DNA of 18,150 nt from JBJXGC01 sp046154545 (GTDB taxonomy: Bacteria; Chloroflexota; Dehalococcoidia; Tepidiformales; Tepidiformaceae), in assembly GCA_046154545.1 (NCBI GenBank), contig JBJXGC010000039.1:1-18150 (forward strand). The letters are read 5' to 3'. Shown piece after piece: positions 1 to 7,258 of the stretch. The position numbers and the translations under genes were made by a program. The first letter of the stretch is position 1. Each line of letters begins with the position of its first letter. The notes under the pieces were generated by a model. It did no database searches, was not told the DNA's origin, and saw only the letters and a list, made by a program, of their open reading frames with translations.

Positions 1-717
1 ATGCGCCAAGAGAACCTTCGGAGGTTCCGCATCAACCGGGCGCTGTATCCGCAGCCGAGGGTCGTGTGCGACCTCACGGGAACGGACGAGCCGGGCAGCT
101 TCCGGTTCTCCGAAGGCTACTGGGACAGTTTCGAAGAGATCGAGGAGTGCTACCGCTCGCCACATGGGATGGCCGCCCTCGCTGACGGGATGTTGAACGC
201 ATCGCCACGGGTCCCGCGGGGGCCTCAGCCCGTCTTCTTCGCGGAGGAGGAGGAGTTCGAGACCGAGTCCCGGCTGCAGTTCGACATCTTCCACGGCCGC
301 TATGTCGAACCCGCGCCCACGAAACTGTTCCTCTTTGTCCGGCTCCTGGCTGACCACGAGAGGGCATTCGATCTGGGCTATGCGGCGATGGCCGCGGACC
401 TCGGCAAGGCTGCCGGCCTTGGCCCTCATGTCTTGTCGAAGAGGCTCGACCGCCGCGTCGTGCTGGGACGCGCGAGCGAATGGCCGCCCTCCGGCGTCGA
501 GACGTATGACCGGGTGTGCGAGTACTACTTCCGCGATGTAATGCACCTGGAGGCGTTCCTCGGGTCGGCTCGCTTCGCCGCGGTCGTTTCCCTCGCGCGG
601 GCGCATGGTGATGCCCTCCTGCCGGTCGCCGCGGAACCGCAGGAGGTGTTCTTCACGACCACCGGGAATCAGCCCATATCTCGTGGTTTGCGGGAGCTCT
701 ATCGGGCCGCGGACTGA
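1..717 (+). CDS. Tandem EthD-fold (dimeric alpha/beta-barrel) protein, probably 5'-truncated
   Basis: No defined reaction can be assigned. Two copies of an EthD-like ferredoxin fold are visible. The first has the segment GYWDSFEEIEECYRSPHG at about residues 39-56. The second starts near residue 107 with the strand KLFLFVRLL and has the matching helix YYFRDVMHLEAFLGSARF near residues 174-191. The first copy lacks the opening beta strand and helix that the second has, so the ATG at base 1 is probably an internal Met and the gene probably begins left of the window. EthD-family proteins are small proteins found beside oxygenases and degradation genes, with poorly known biochemical roles. It lies 81 bases upstream of the Baeyer-Villiger monooxygenase on the same strand, so co-expression is plausible. 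It ends at TGA 715-717. The fold is fairly sure; the start and function are not. Confidence 0.7.
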   Translation: MRQENLRRFRINRALYPQPRVVCDLTGTDEPGSFRFSEGYWDSFEEIEECYRSPHGMAALADGMLNASPRVPRGPQPVFFAEEEEFETESRLQFDIFHGRYVEPAPTKLFLFVRLLADHERAFDLGYAAMAADLGKAAGLGPHVLSKRLDRRVVLGRASEWPPSGVETYDRVCEYYFRDVMHLEAFLGSARFAAVVSLARAHGDALLPVAAEPQEVFFTTTGNQPISRGLRELYRAAD

Positions 718-736
718 GGGCACGGGCCGCCTGACC

Positions 737-742
737 TATACT
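737..742 (+). promoter_or_regulatory. Possible -10 box (TATACT) before the monooxygenase
   Basis: TATACT stands out in the 81-base GC-rich gap between the EthD-fold gene and the monooxygenase, and matches the TAnnnT pattern of a bacterial -10 element. No convincing -35 element is seen 16-18 bases upstream. The transcript leader would be about 50 bases and would contain an imperfect inverted repeat at 756-768. Confidence 0.3.
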
Positions 743-798
743 TCGAGCGCTTGCCCGGACGAACTCCGGAGTACGAAGACCGGCACGAGGACACACAC

Positions 799-2715
799 AT
801 GGCACAGCCCATCCCCAGGACGACTGAAGATAGCATCATCCGCTCGGCGCTTGAGCAGGCTGACCCGCTCGCGCTCCGCGCGGTGCTGTACCAGCTAACC
901 GGCGACGAGACGCTCACGGCGATCAAGACCGCGACAGCTCCGCGCGGCCAGGCCGAAGTGGCCGTGGTGGCGGACCGGGCGGACGAGGCCGACATCCGGG
1001 AGCGAACGTTCGCCCTGTTGACCGGGATCCGTGACGGCCAGCGAGAGGTGCCGGCACCGCCCGCCGGGGCGGAACTGCACCGGCTGATAAACCTCGCGGT
1101 CTGCCGCGACATCCCGGAGGAGAAGCTCGGCTTCTACCTCGAAGAGCTCGCCCTCGACCCGATGCCGCGGCGCTTCGACTGGTCGGGCGGCCCCTCCCCG
1201 GAGGAACGCGGCCAGTTCCACGTGCTCGTCATCGGGGCTGGCTTCGGCGGCTTGAACGCGGCCATTCAACTCAAGGAGGCGGGCATCCCGTATACCGTCG
1301 TCGACAAGAACGGGGGCGTTGGCGGCACCTGGTGGCAGAACACCTACCCGGGGTTCCGCGTGGACGTGGCCAGCCGCGTGTATTCGTATACGTTCGAAGC
1401 GGACTACGAGTGGGGACACACGTTTGCGCCACGGGCGGAGATCCACGCCTACATCGAATACATCGCGACGAAATACGGCATCCGCGACCAGATCCGTTTC
1501 AACACGGAGGTGACCTCGGCAAAGTGGGACGACGAAGCCGGGGTCTGGGAGGTGCGGGTCCGGACGCCGTTCGATGTCGATCAGGTGATCCGGGCGAACG
1601 CGATCATCAGCGGCGTCGGCCTGCTCGACCGGCCGCGGCTGCCAGACATCGAAGGGCGGGACACCTTCGAAGGCAAGATGTTCCACACCGCCCGCTGGGA
1701 CCACAGCTACGACTACAAAGGCAAGCGCGTCGGCGTCATCGGCACCGGCGCCACGGGGATGCAGCTCGTCCCCGACGTCGCCCCCGACGTGGAGAAGCTG
1801 GTCATCTTCCAGCGGTCGGCCGGGTGGGTGGTGCCGGTGCCGGGATACCGCGATCCAGTGACCCCCGAGACGCGCTGGCTTTACCGCCACGTGCCGTATT
1901 ATGTGAACTGGTTCCGCCTGCGGATGATCTACAACGCGGGCGACGACATGCTCTACGACGCGTACGACATCGACCCCGAGTGGCCCGAACCCGGGTCCAT
2001 CAACCGCAAAAACCACGCGCTGCGCGAACGCCTCATAAGCTACCTCATGAGCAAGGTCGGGGACGACCCGGCGCTGGCGGAGAAGTGCATCCCGAACTAT
2101 CCGCCCATGGCGAAGCGCATCATTCTCGATAACGGGTGGTTCGACGCGCTCAAGCGGCCGAACGTCGAACTGACGACGGACCGCATCCGGCGGATCACGC
2201 CGAAGGGCGTCCTGATGGAATCTGGCCAGGAGTACGAATTCGACCTCCTCGTCCTCGCCAGCGGCTTCCGTCCGAACGAGTTCCTCTGGCCGATCGACTT
2301 CGAAGGCCGCGGCGGCCTCACCCTCCGCGAGCTCTGGAGCAAAGACGGCGCCCGGGCCTACCTCGGCATGATGATGCCCGGATTTCCGAACCTCTGGTGC
2401 CTCTACGGCCCGAATACGAACCAGAAGACTGGCGGCCCCGTGATGTGGGGAGAGATGCAGACGCGCTATGCCCTGGGCTGCATCAAGGAGATCCTGTCGA
2501 CGGGAAAGAAGTCTGTCGATGTGAAGCGCGAGGTCTACGATGAGTACCAGGATCGCATGGACGAGGTCCTCTCGCACTCGATCTGGATGACGCCCGAACA
2601 GCGCTCGTATTATCGCAACGACTTCGGCCGGGTCGCCACGAACACGGCCTGGGGCACGCTCGACTACTGGAAGTGGACGCGCGAACCGGAAATGGCTGAC
2701 TTCACCGTACGCTGA
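799..2715 (+). CDS. Type I Baeyer-Villiger monooxygenase, 4-hydroxyacetophenone monooxygenase-like
   Basis: Flavoprotein expected to use FAD, NADPH and O2 to insert an oxygen next to a ketone carbonyl, giving an ester or lactone. The FAD-binding motif GAGFGG is at G146-G151 and is followed by GGTWW at 175-179. The BVMO fingerprint FxGxxxHxxxWD is complete, with F290, G292, H296, W300 and D301. The NADPH motif GTGATG is at G315-G320. The roughly 140-residue extension before the FAD motif and the total of 638 residues match HAPMO-type enzymes (about 640) rather than shorter cyclohexanone-type BVMOs. The ATG at 799 was chosen because GAGGA lies 7 bases upstream. A TTG at 751 would add 16 residues without a clear ribosome site. 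The 3' end overlaps the convergent companion gene by 14 bases. The class is sure, the natural ketone unknown. Confidence 0.93.
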   Translation: MAQPIPRTTEDSIIRSALEQADPLALRAVLYQLTGDETLTAIKTATAPRGQAEVAVVADRADEADIRERTFALLTGIRDGQREVPAPPAGAELHRLINLAVCRDIPEEKLGFYLEELALDPMPRRFDWSGGPSPEERGQFHVLVIGAGFGGLNAAIQLKEAGIPYTVVDKNGGVGGTWWQNTYPGFRVDVASRVYSYTFEADYEWGHTFAPRAEIHAYIEYIATKYGIRDQIRFNTEVTSAKWDDEAGVWEVRVRTPFDVDQVIRANAIISGVGLLDRPRLPDIEGRDTFEGKMFHTARWDHSYDYKGKRVGVIGTGATGMQLVPDVAPDVEKLVIFQRSAGWVVPVPGYRDPVTPETRWLYRHVPYYVNWFRLRMIYNAGDDMLYDAYDIDPEWPEPGSINRKNHALRERLISYLMSKVGDDPALAEKCIPNYPPMAKRIILDNGWFDALKRPNVELTTDRIRRITPKGVLMESGQEYEFDLLVLASGFRPNEFLWPIDFEGRGGLTLRELWSKDGARAYLGMMMPGFPNLWCLYGPNTNQKTGGPVMWGEMQTRYALGCIKEILSTGKKSVDVKREVYDEYQDRMDEVLSHSIWMTPEQRSYYRNDFGRVATNTAWGTLDYWKWTREPEMADFTVR

Positions 2716-3814
2716 GGCGCGGGCTCACCTCAGCGGCCGCGGGGAAGCCGGGCAGCTCGCAGGACTGGCCGATTTCGATTTCGACCGTCACCGGGGTTAC
2801 GCCGTGGGCGCCCCCGCCCCAGCAGTTGAAGACCGCGGAGTAGATGCCCTCACCCCCGGCGACGGCGACGACCACCTTCTCGGGTGACCCGATGGCGCGT
2901 ACGAGCTGGTCGCCAGCCTCCGGCGGGTACTGGCGCATGGGGGCATAGCCGTTGAGCGTCCGTTTCGGCGTGACGGCCAGCTCGCAGAGGAAGTCCTGCA
3001 CGTCCTCGCGGGTGTAGCCCCACTTCGCGATCATACGGGCGTGGTTCGGGTTGAGGACGACGAGGGTCGTGCCGATGCCTCCGTAGGTGTTGTTCGAACC
3101 CGCATTGGCGATGGCGCCCGCGAGGGTGCGGAGGATGCGCTCGGCCCCGCCGGGGTCATCTCCATCGGGTGTGCAGATGACGGAGTGCGGCGCTTCGACA
3201 CCCACGACGGTGACGGCGCTCTGGTCGGGGCGCAGCCCTCGGGTGGTGTGGAATGGCGGAAAGGGGCTCGACTCCTCGGCTTCGGCGAAGCAGGCGCTGA
3301 GCTTGCCGGCCTGGCCGAGGACAGCCATATCCGAGACGCCCGGCCGGGCGCCACCGACGTTCGTCATCACCAGCCGGAGGGCGCGGCCGATGCTCATGTT
3401 GGCGCGATGGCCGGGCCCGAGCGCGCCCCAGCCGGAGGCGATGTCGCCGCAGATCTCACGCGCCGGGCCGTTCACGATGACGACGGGGCCGAGGGCGTGG
3501 GTCGTGCTCTGGAGGACGCCAAGGTCGAACCGCTCGTCGCAGACGGCCCTGACGGCGGCGATCACGACGGGGAAGTGGTCCGGCAGGCAACCGGCCATGA
3601 CGGCGTTCACGGCCACCTTCTCGACGGTTGCATCGCCGAAGCCGGGGCCGACGGAGCCGAGGACGAGGTCAGGGTCGAGGCCGCCACCGAGGATCATCTG
3701 ATCGACCCGCTCGGGAGTCGGAATGACGACGGGCAGGCCGTCGGTCCAGCCGCGTTCGTGGAAGGCTTCGAGGGCGATCGCCTCGTCCGGGGCGTGGTGG
3801 AGGCGCGCCTTCAC
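2702..3814 (-). CDS. Conserved companion protein of the UGSC selenoprotein, function unknown
   Basis: 370 residues, cytosolic, with no signal peptide or membrane segment. I recognise the family from its N-terminal GWTDGLPVVIPT (22-33), TVEKVAVNAVMAGC (63-76), VNGPA (114-118), an ANMSIGRALRL segment (138-148) and NVGGARPG (152-159). From memory, such proteins are commonly encoded beside UGSC-type proteins and lack a known reaction. Cys76 in the strongly conserved MAGC segment is a possible redox or metal residue (inference). The GTG start (3812-3814) overlaps the selenoprotein TGA stop as GTGA, and GGGGAG lies 5 bases before it, so its translation is probably coupled to completion of the selenoprotein. 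The last 14 bases run into the convergent monooxygenase gene. It is likely a partner or subunit of the selenoprotein. Confidence 0.8.
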   Translation of the reverse strand: MKARLHHAPDEAIALEAFHERGWTDGLPVVIPTPERVDQMILGGGLDPDLVLGSVGPGFGDATVEKVAVNAVMAGCLPDHFPVVIAAVRAVCDERFDLGVLQSTTHALGPVVIVNGPAREICGDIASGWGALGPGHRANMSIGRALRLVMTNVGGARPGVSDMAVLGQAGKLSACFAEAEESSPFPPFHTTRGLRPDQSAVTVVGVEAPHSVICTPDGDDPGGAERILRTLAGAIANAGSNNTYGGIGTTLVVLNPNHARMIAKWGYTREDVQDFLCELAVTPKRTLNGYAPMRQYPPEAGDQLVRAIGSPEKVVVAVAGGEGIYSAVFNCWGGGAHGVTPVTVEIEIGQSCELPGFPAAAEVSPRLSVR

Positions 3815-4344
3815 CGGCGCTCCCCGGCGAGCGCGCGGAGCAGGCGTGGGGTGACCTCGGCGGCGACGCGATTGATGTTCGCGCTGCCGCTGCCGGAGAC
3901 CGGATGCTCGATCACGACACGGGGGATGGCAGGCATGCCGACCGCCCTGGCGACGAAGTCCCCCTGGGTGACGAACTCTTCGGTAAGGATAGCCACGGCG
4001 GGGACGCCCACACGGGCCGCGAACACTCCGTCACGCACGGTGCCGGATGTGCAGGCCCCTCAGTGGCCCCAGGCGGCCAGGAGGCCGTCGCACTCCATCG
4101 CGATCTCGGCCAACATGTCGTCGCTGAGGGGATCGACGGTCGGCTTCTGGTAGCGCTTCACGGTGACGCCGGGGAGCGCCGCGGCCACTTCTCGCTCGAT
4201 GGCGTCCATGAAATTCGTTGCGTCGGGGAAGGAATTGGCGATAAGGCCGAGCGTCAGGGGGCGGCGGGCGAGATCAACGAAAAGCTCGTAGGGCTCGGCC
4301 GGGACGCTCTCCTCGGCAGCCGGGTCCAGGTAGGTGACGGCCAT
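3811..4344 (-). CDS. UGSC-family selenoprotein with UGAC redox motif; in-frame TGA read as selenocysteine
   Basis: One frame of 178 codons with stop: 94 residues, a TGA at 4060-4062 (U95), then 82 residues to the TGA stop at 3811-3813. Around the internal TGA the protein reads CDGLLAAWGH-U-GACTSGTVRD. This is the signature of UGSC proteins, known as Sec-containing or Cys-containing homologues, here with Ala97 in place of Ser. U95 and C98 form a UxxC pair, as in thiol/selenol redox proteins. The part after the TGA (VFAARVGVPAVAILTEEFV and onward) is well-formed family sequence, not random frame. The ATG start at 4344 has GGAGG 5 bases upstream. A hairpin at 4027-4047 fits a bacterial SECIS. 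It follows the DUF35 gene by 131 bases and overlaps its companion gene by 4. The substrate is unknown. The selA/B/C/D genes are not in this window, so use of Sec by the host is inferred. Confidence 0.88.
4027..4047 (-). promoter_or_regulatory. Candidate bacterial SECIS hairpin
   Basis: On the minus strand, starting 13 bases after the TGA, TCCG pairs with CGGA and CAC with GTG around a single G-A mismatch, closing a 5-base loop CGTGC. The loop lies 21-25 bases after the TGA and has a G at its second position. Bacterial SECIS elements are stem-loops immediately downstream of the UGA, with a G near the start of the apical loop, and bind SelB. It was folded by eye only. Confidence 0.55.
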
Positions 4345-4475
4345 AGGATCCTCCGGATTGGTACGGGAACTTTACATCGTTAGCGCGCGACGTGGCATCG
4401 GGAGCGGCCCGCTATCGGACGCGCGTCAGGACCTCGATGTTATGTCGGGTAATCTGCCTGCGGTGCCAGCCAACC
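4345..4475. other. 131-base spacer inside the leftward gene block
   Basis: This is the only long gap within the block read from 8906 to 2702; the other junctions are 4-base overlaps or 11-15 bases. It carries the GGAGG ribosome site of the selenoprotein (4350-4354). I see no convincing promoter or terminator, but its length would allow a separate transcript for the selenoprotein pair. Confidence 0.4.
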
Positions 4476-4901
4476 TCAGCCGCCGACGCCCGGCAGCGGC
4501 CGGAACTTCGGGAGCGTGACCTCGGCGGTGATGTCGTCGAAGACGGCTTCGACGGGCATGTCGCAGGTGATCTGGTCTGGTGGGCAATCGACGATCGTGG
4601 TCATCAGGCGGGGGCCCTCGTCAAGTTCGACGTAGGCGACGACGTAGGGCCGGTCGCCGTCGAAGGCGGGGAAGTAGGGCTGCCAGATCCGGATCCAGGA
4701 CCAGACTTTGCCGCGGCCACTGGCGGGGACCCAATCCGTCGCCGTACCGAGACAGCCCGGGCAGCGCTCGGAGGGAGGGAAGCGGTAGCGGCCGCAGTCC
4801 GTACAGCGCTGAAGGAGCAGCTCGTGGCGCTTGGCGCCGTCCCAGAACGGGCGGCTGAGCCGGTTGATGCGCGGGAGTGGTTTGGAGTAGCCATCGGCCA
4901 T
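4476..4901 (-). CDS. DUF35 OB-fold acyl-CoA-associated protein with zinc ribbon (ChsH2-DUF35-like), copy 1
   Basis: 141 residues, the normal size of a stand-alone DUF35 protein. A rubredoxin-like zinc ribbon is formed by C33-x2-C36 and C47-x2-C50 (RCTDCGRYRFPPSERCPGC). The rest is the OB-fold domain, with KVWSWIRIWQPYF and PYVVAYVELDEGPRLMT. An N-terminal RPFWDGAKRHELLLQRC helix is typical of the family. DUF35 proteins act as obligate partners of thiolase-fold enzymes; the ChsH2 DUF35 domain binds Ltp2 to make the steroid side-chain retro-aldolase. Here the gene starts 15 bases after the stop of the thiolase-fold gene at 4917-6059, its most likely partner. AAGGA lies 9 bases before the ATG. 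Confidence 0.88.
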   Translation of the reverse strand: MADGYSKPLPRINRLSRPFWDGAKRHELLLQRCTDCGRYRFPPSERCPGCLGTATDWVPASGRGKVWSWIRIWQPYFPAFDGDRPYVVAYVELDEGPRLMTTIVDCPPDQITCDMPVEAVFDDITAEVTLPKFRPLPGVGG

Positions 4902-4916
4902 AGCAGGCGTTCCTTT

Positions 4917-6059
4917 CTACCGGCGGAAGATCATCGCGCTAGAGATGGGCGCGGCGCAGGCGTAGAGGGCCGTCTGGCAGCCCGACACCTGGCGCTCGCC
5001 GCACTCGCCACGCACCTGGCGGACCGCCTCGGCGAGGAGGCCCCAGCCCTGCATATAGCTCTCGCTCGTGTGCCCGCCGGAGGTGTTGAGCGGCAGTTCG
5101 CCGTCGCGGGCGATCCGCTCCGGGGTCACCCAGGCGCCGCTTTCGCCCCGGCCACAGAAGCCGAGCCCTTCGAGCGTGAAGAGGACGGTGGGCGTGAAGT
5201 TGTCGTAGATCTGGGCGACGCCGAGGTCTTCTCGCTGGACGCCTGAGCGGGCGAAGAGGTCGCGGCCGATCATCAGGAGGGCGCCGTAGAAGCAGTCGTC
5301 CACCGTGTACTGGTGGTCGAAGTCGCCGGCGACAGCGGAGGCGTGGAGATAGACCGGGGGCTTGCGAAGGTCCTTCGCCCGCTCGGCGGAGGTGACGATG
5401 AGACAGACCGCGCCGTCGTTGATCAGGCAGTAATCGTTCAGGCGGAGCGGTTCGGCGATGAAGCGGGAGGCCATGTACTGGTCCATCGTGAGCGGGTCGC
5501 GCATGACGGCGTTGGGGTTGAGGGCTGCGTTCAAGCGGCTGTTGATGGCGATGTGGCCCAGCGTCTCGGCGGGGGTGCCGTAAAGGTACTGGTGGCGGCG
5601 GAACATGTGGGCCACCGAGGCGCCGGGTGAGGTCATGCCGTAGGCCGCGTCGCTGATGCCCGAATCGGAGCCGCCCCCGCCTTCCCCGCCGTAGCGGGCG
5701 CCAACGGAGCGCCCGTTGTTGCCGTAGATGCAGGCGACCGTGTTCGCGAGGCCGGCCTGGATGGCCATCGAGGCGTACTGGACGGTGAGGCTGGCCTGGC
5801 GGCCCTCCGCCGCCATGACGTTGACGAAGCGCGGGTAGCGGATGCCGAGGATGTCGCACATCCTCGCGTAGTCGGGGATGCGGCAGACGAGGACGCCGTC
5901 GATTTCGTCCTTCGCCAGGCCACTATCCGCCAACGCCGCGACGAAGGCTTCGGCGCCGAGGGCGAAGGCGCTGCGGTCGCGGTCGAGGTTGCGGTAGAGG
6001 TCAGCAAACGAGGTGTTGCCGACGCCGACGATGGCGGTCGCATCAGGCTTTCCGGTCAA
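4917..6059 (-). CDS. Thiolase-fold protein without catalytic Cys (Ltp2-like retro-aldolase candidate), copy 1
   Basis: 380 residues, SCP2-thiolase-like fold throughout: DATAIVGVG at the N-terminus, AQIYDNFTPTVLFTLEGLGFCG at 282-303, NTSGGHTSESYMQG at 325-338 and EAVRQVRG at 344-351. Aligning by eye on the A-x3-I-x2-G helix, the thiolase nucleophilic Cys position is Gly86, so ordinary thiolysis is unlikely. Tyr285 and Tyr335 lie at the C-terminal active-site loops. From memory, Ltp2 aldolases use tyrosines rather than Cys/His, which would fit cleavage of a beta-hydroxyacyl-CoA by retro-aldol reaction. The TTG start at 6059 is well supported: AGGAGG lies 7 bases upstream and overlaps the stop of the preceding gene. 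Adjacent DUF35 copy 1 is the likely subunit partner. Confidence 0.85.
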   Translation of the reverse strand: MTGKPDATAIVGVGNTSFADLYRNLDRDRSAFALGAEAFVAALADSGLAKDEIDGVLVCRIPDYARMCDILGIRYPRFVNVMAAEGRQASLTVQYASMAIQAGLANTVACIYGNNGRSVGARYGGEGGGGSDSGISDAAYGMTSPGASVAHMFRRHQYLYGTPAETLGHIAINSRLNAALNPNAVMRDPLTMDQYMASRFIAEPLRLNDYCLINDGAVCLIVTSAERAKDLRKPPVYLHASAVAGDFDHQYTVDDCFYGALLMIGRDLFARSGVQREDLGVAQIYDNFTPTVLFTLEGLGFCGRGESGAWVTPERIARDGELPLNTSGGHTSESYMQGWGLLAEAVRQVRGECGERQVSGCQTALYACAAPISSAMIFRR

Positions 6060-6070
6060 AATGCCGCCTC

Positions 6071-7258
6071 CTATGGCTCTGCCGTGAAGATGATGCCGCT
6101 ACCGCGGAGCAGGGGCGAGCCGTCGATCGCGCAGACCGCGGCGGCGCCGGGGACCTGGCGCGGGCCTGCGCGGCCGCTGACCTGGCGGACGGCCTCGGCG
6201 AGGTGACCCATGCCGTGGAGGCGGCCCTCGCTCAGGCTGCCGCCGAAGGTGTTCACCGGGAGCTCGCCTTCGAGGGCGATGCGCCCATCCTGGATGAAGG
6301 AGTGGGCCTCGCCGAGGCCGCAGAACCCGGCCGCTTCCAGCCAGTAGTAGACGGAGGGGCTGAAGCCGTCGTAGAGCTGCGCCGCTTGCATATCCCGCGG
6401 GCCAAGGCCGGCGTCTTTCCAGAGCTGGCCGGCTAGGGTGCCGCCGCAGGCCATGTAGTCGTCGAGGATGTAGCTGATGAGGGCGGGCCGGCCGCTCGTG
6501 TTCTGGGCCATGGCGGCGATGTAGGCGGGCGGGTTGCGCAGGTCGCGGGCGCGCTCGGCGCTGGTGAGGACGAAGGCGGCGCAGCCTTCGACCGGGATGT
6601 CGCAATCGAACAGGCAGATCGGCTCGGCGATGAAGCGGGCGTTGAGGTAGTCCTCGGCCGTCAGCGGTGTGTCGCGGAAGTAGGCGTTCTCGTTGCGGTT
6701 CGCGTTCCGGCGCTGGTTGACGGCGAGGGTGGCCATCGCTTCACGCGTTGCACCGTAAAGGTGCAGGTAGCGCTGGTAGGCCATGGCGTGCCACTGGTAG
6801 ATGGCGGCCTGGCCGTAGGGCAGCGAGAACTGGGCGTCACCGGCGGCCTGGTTCGTAACCACGCGGGTATAGGTTCCCGTGGGCGAATGCATCGCCCGCC
6901 AGACGAGGACGTAGTCGGCCATGCCCGCGATGATGGCGTTGGCTGCCTCGATGACGGCGCTGGCGATGAGGCCCTGGTCGACCTGGGCGTACCAGCGCAC
7001 CTCCGGGGCGAGGGGGAAGTGCTTGAGGAAGTACTCGACGCTGACGAGGTCGATGCCATCGCGGCGGCCGGCGCCGTAGAAGGGCGGGTCGGGGTAGGTG
7101 GCGATGCCGTCGATGGCCGCCGCTTCGAGACCGGCGTCGGCGAGGGCGGCGTGTGCGGCGTCGAAGGCCAGGCGGCCGAGGCTCTTCCCGGGGCTCCGCC
7201 GCAGCTCCGAGAAGCCGACCCCGGCGACGGCGACCTTGCCCTTCCCGGCCCAGGTCAT
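6071..7258 (-). CDS. Thiolase-fold protein without catalytic Cys, copy 2
   Basis: 395 residues, SCP2-thiolase-like, only distantly similar to the neighbouring copy but with the same landmarks: KVAVAGVGFSELRRSPGKS at the N-terminus, AQLYDGFSPSVYYWLEAAGFCG at 293-314, NTFGGSLSEGRLHG at 336-349 and EAVRQVSG at 355-362. The usual Cys position aligns to Gln95. Tyr296 matches Tyr285 of copy 1, but the second Tyr is replaced by Arg346. The two may therefore act on different substrates, or this copy may be catalytically altered. Its start ATG overlaps the stop of DUF35 copy 2 as ATGA, indicating translational coupling and a DUF35-2/thiolase-2 complex. A strong ribosome site is not visible, as expected for a coupled start. 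Confidence 0.85.
   Translation of the reverse strand: MTWAGKGKVAVAGVGFSELRRSPGKSLGRLAFDAAHAALADAGLEAAAIDGIATYPDPPFYGAGRRDGIDLVSVEYFLKHFPLAPEVRWYAQVDQGLIASAVIEAANAIIAGMADYVLVWRAMHSPTGTYTRVVTNQAAGDAQFSLPYGQAAIYQWHAMAYQRYLHLYGATREAMATLAVNQRRNANRNENAYFRDTPLTAEDYLNARFIAEPICLFDCDIPVEGCAAFVLTSAERARDLRNPPAYIAAMAQNTSGRPALISYILDDYMACGGTLAGQLWKDAGLGPRDMQAAQLYDGFSPSVYYWLEAAGFCGLGEAHSFIQDGRIALEGELPVNTFGGSLSEGRLHGMGHLAEAVRQVSGRAGPRQVPGAAAVCAIDGSPLLRGSGIIFTAEP

Noticed and set aside
715..799. Second possible Sec/read-through site: EthD-fold frame continues past TGA 715-717 into the monooxygenase frame without another stop
   Set aside because: The 27 intervening codons lack conserved sequence, there is no Cys or Sec motif, and the monooxygenase has its own ATG with GAGGA. 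Same phase is expected in one case of three.
895..2577. A 560-codon open frame on the minus strand
   Set aside because: It is antisense to the Baeyer-Villiger monooxygenase, whose motifs are complete. The antisense product is rich in R, H, P, V and D with no recognisable domain, as expected in GC-rich DNA.
3041..4153. A 370-codon plus-strand open frame across the selenoprotein pair
   Set aside because: The translation is low-complexity (D, G, A, V rich). The minus strand carries two proteins with family motifs and proper ribosome sites.
3811..4344. Interpretation of the interrupted gene as a pseudogene or sequencing error
   Set aside because: Both halves are intact and in one frame. The only interruption is TGA exactly at the Sec position of a known selenoprotein family, with a SECIS-like hairpin after it.
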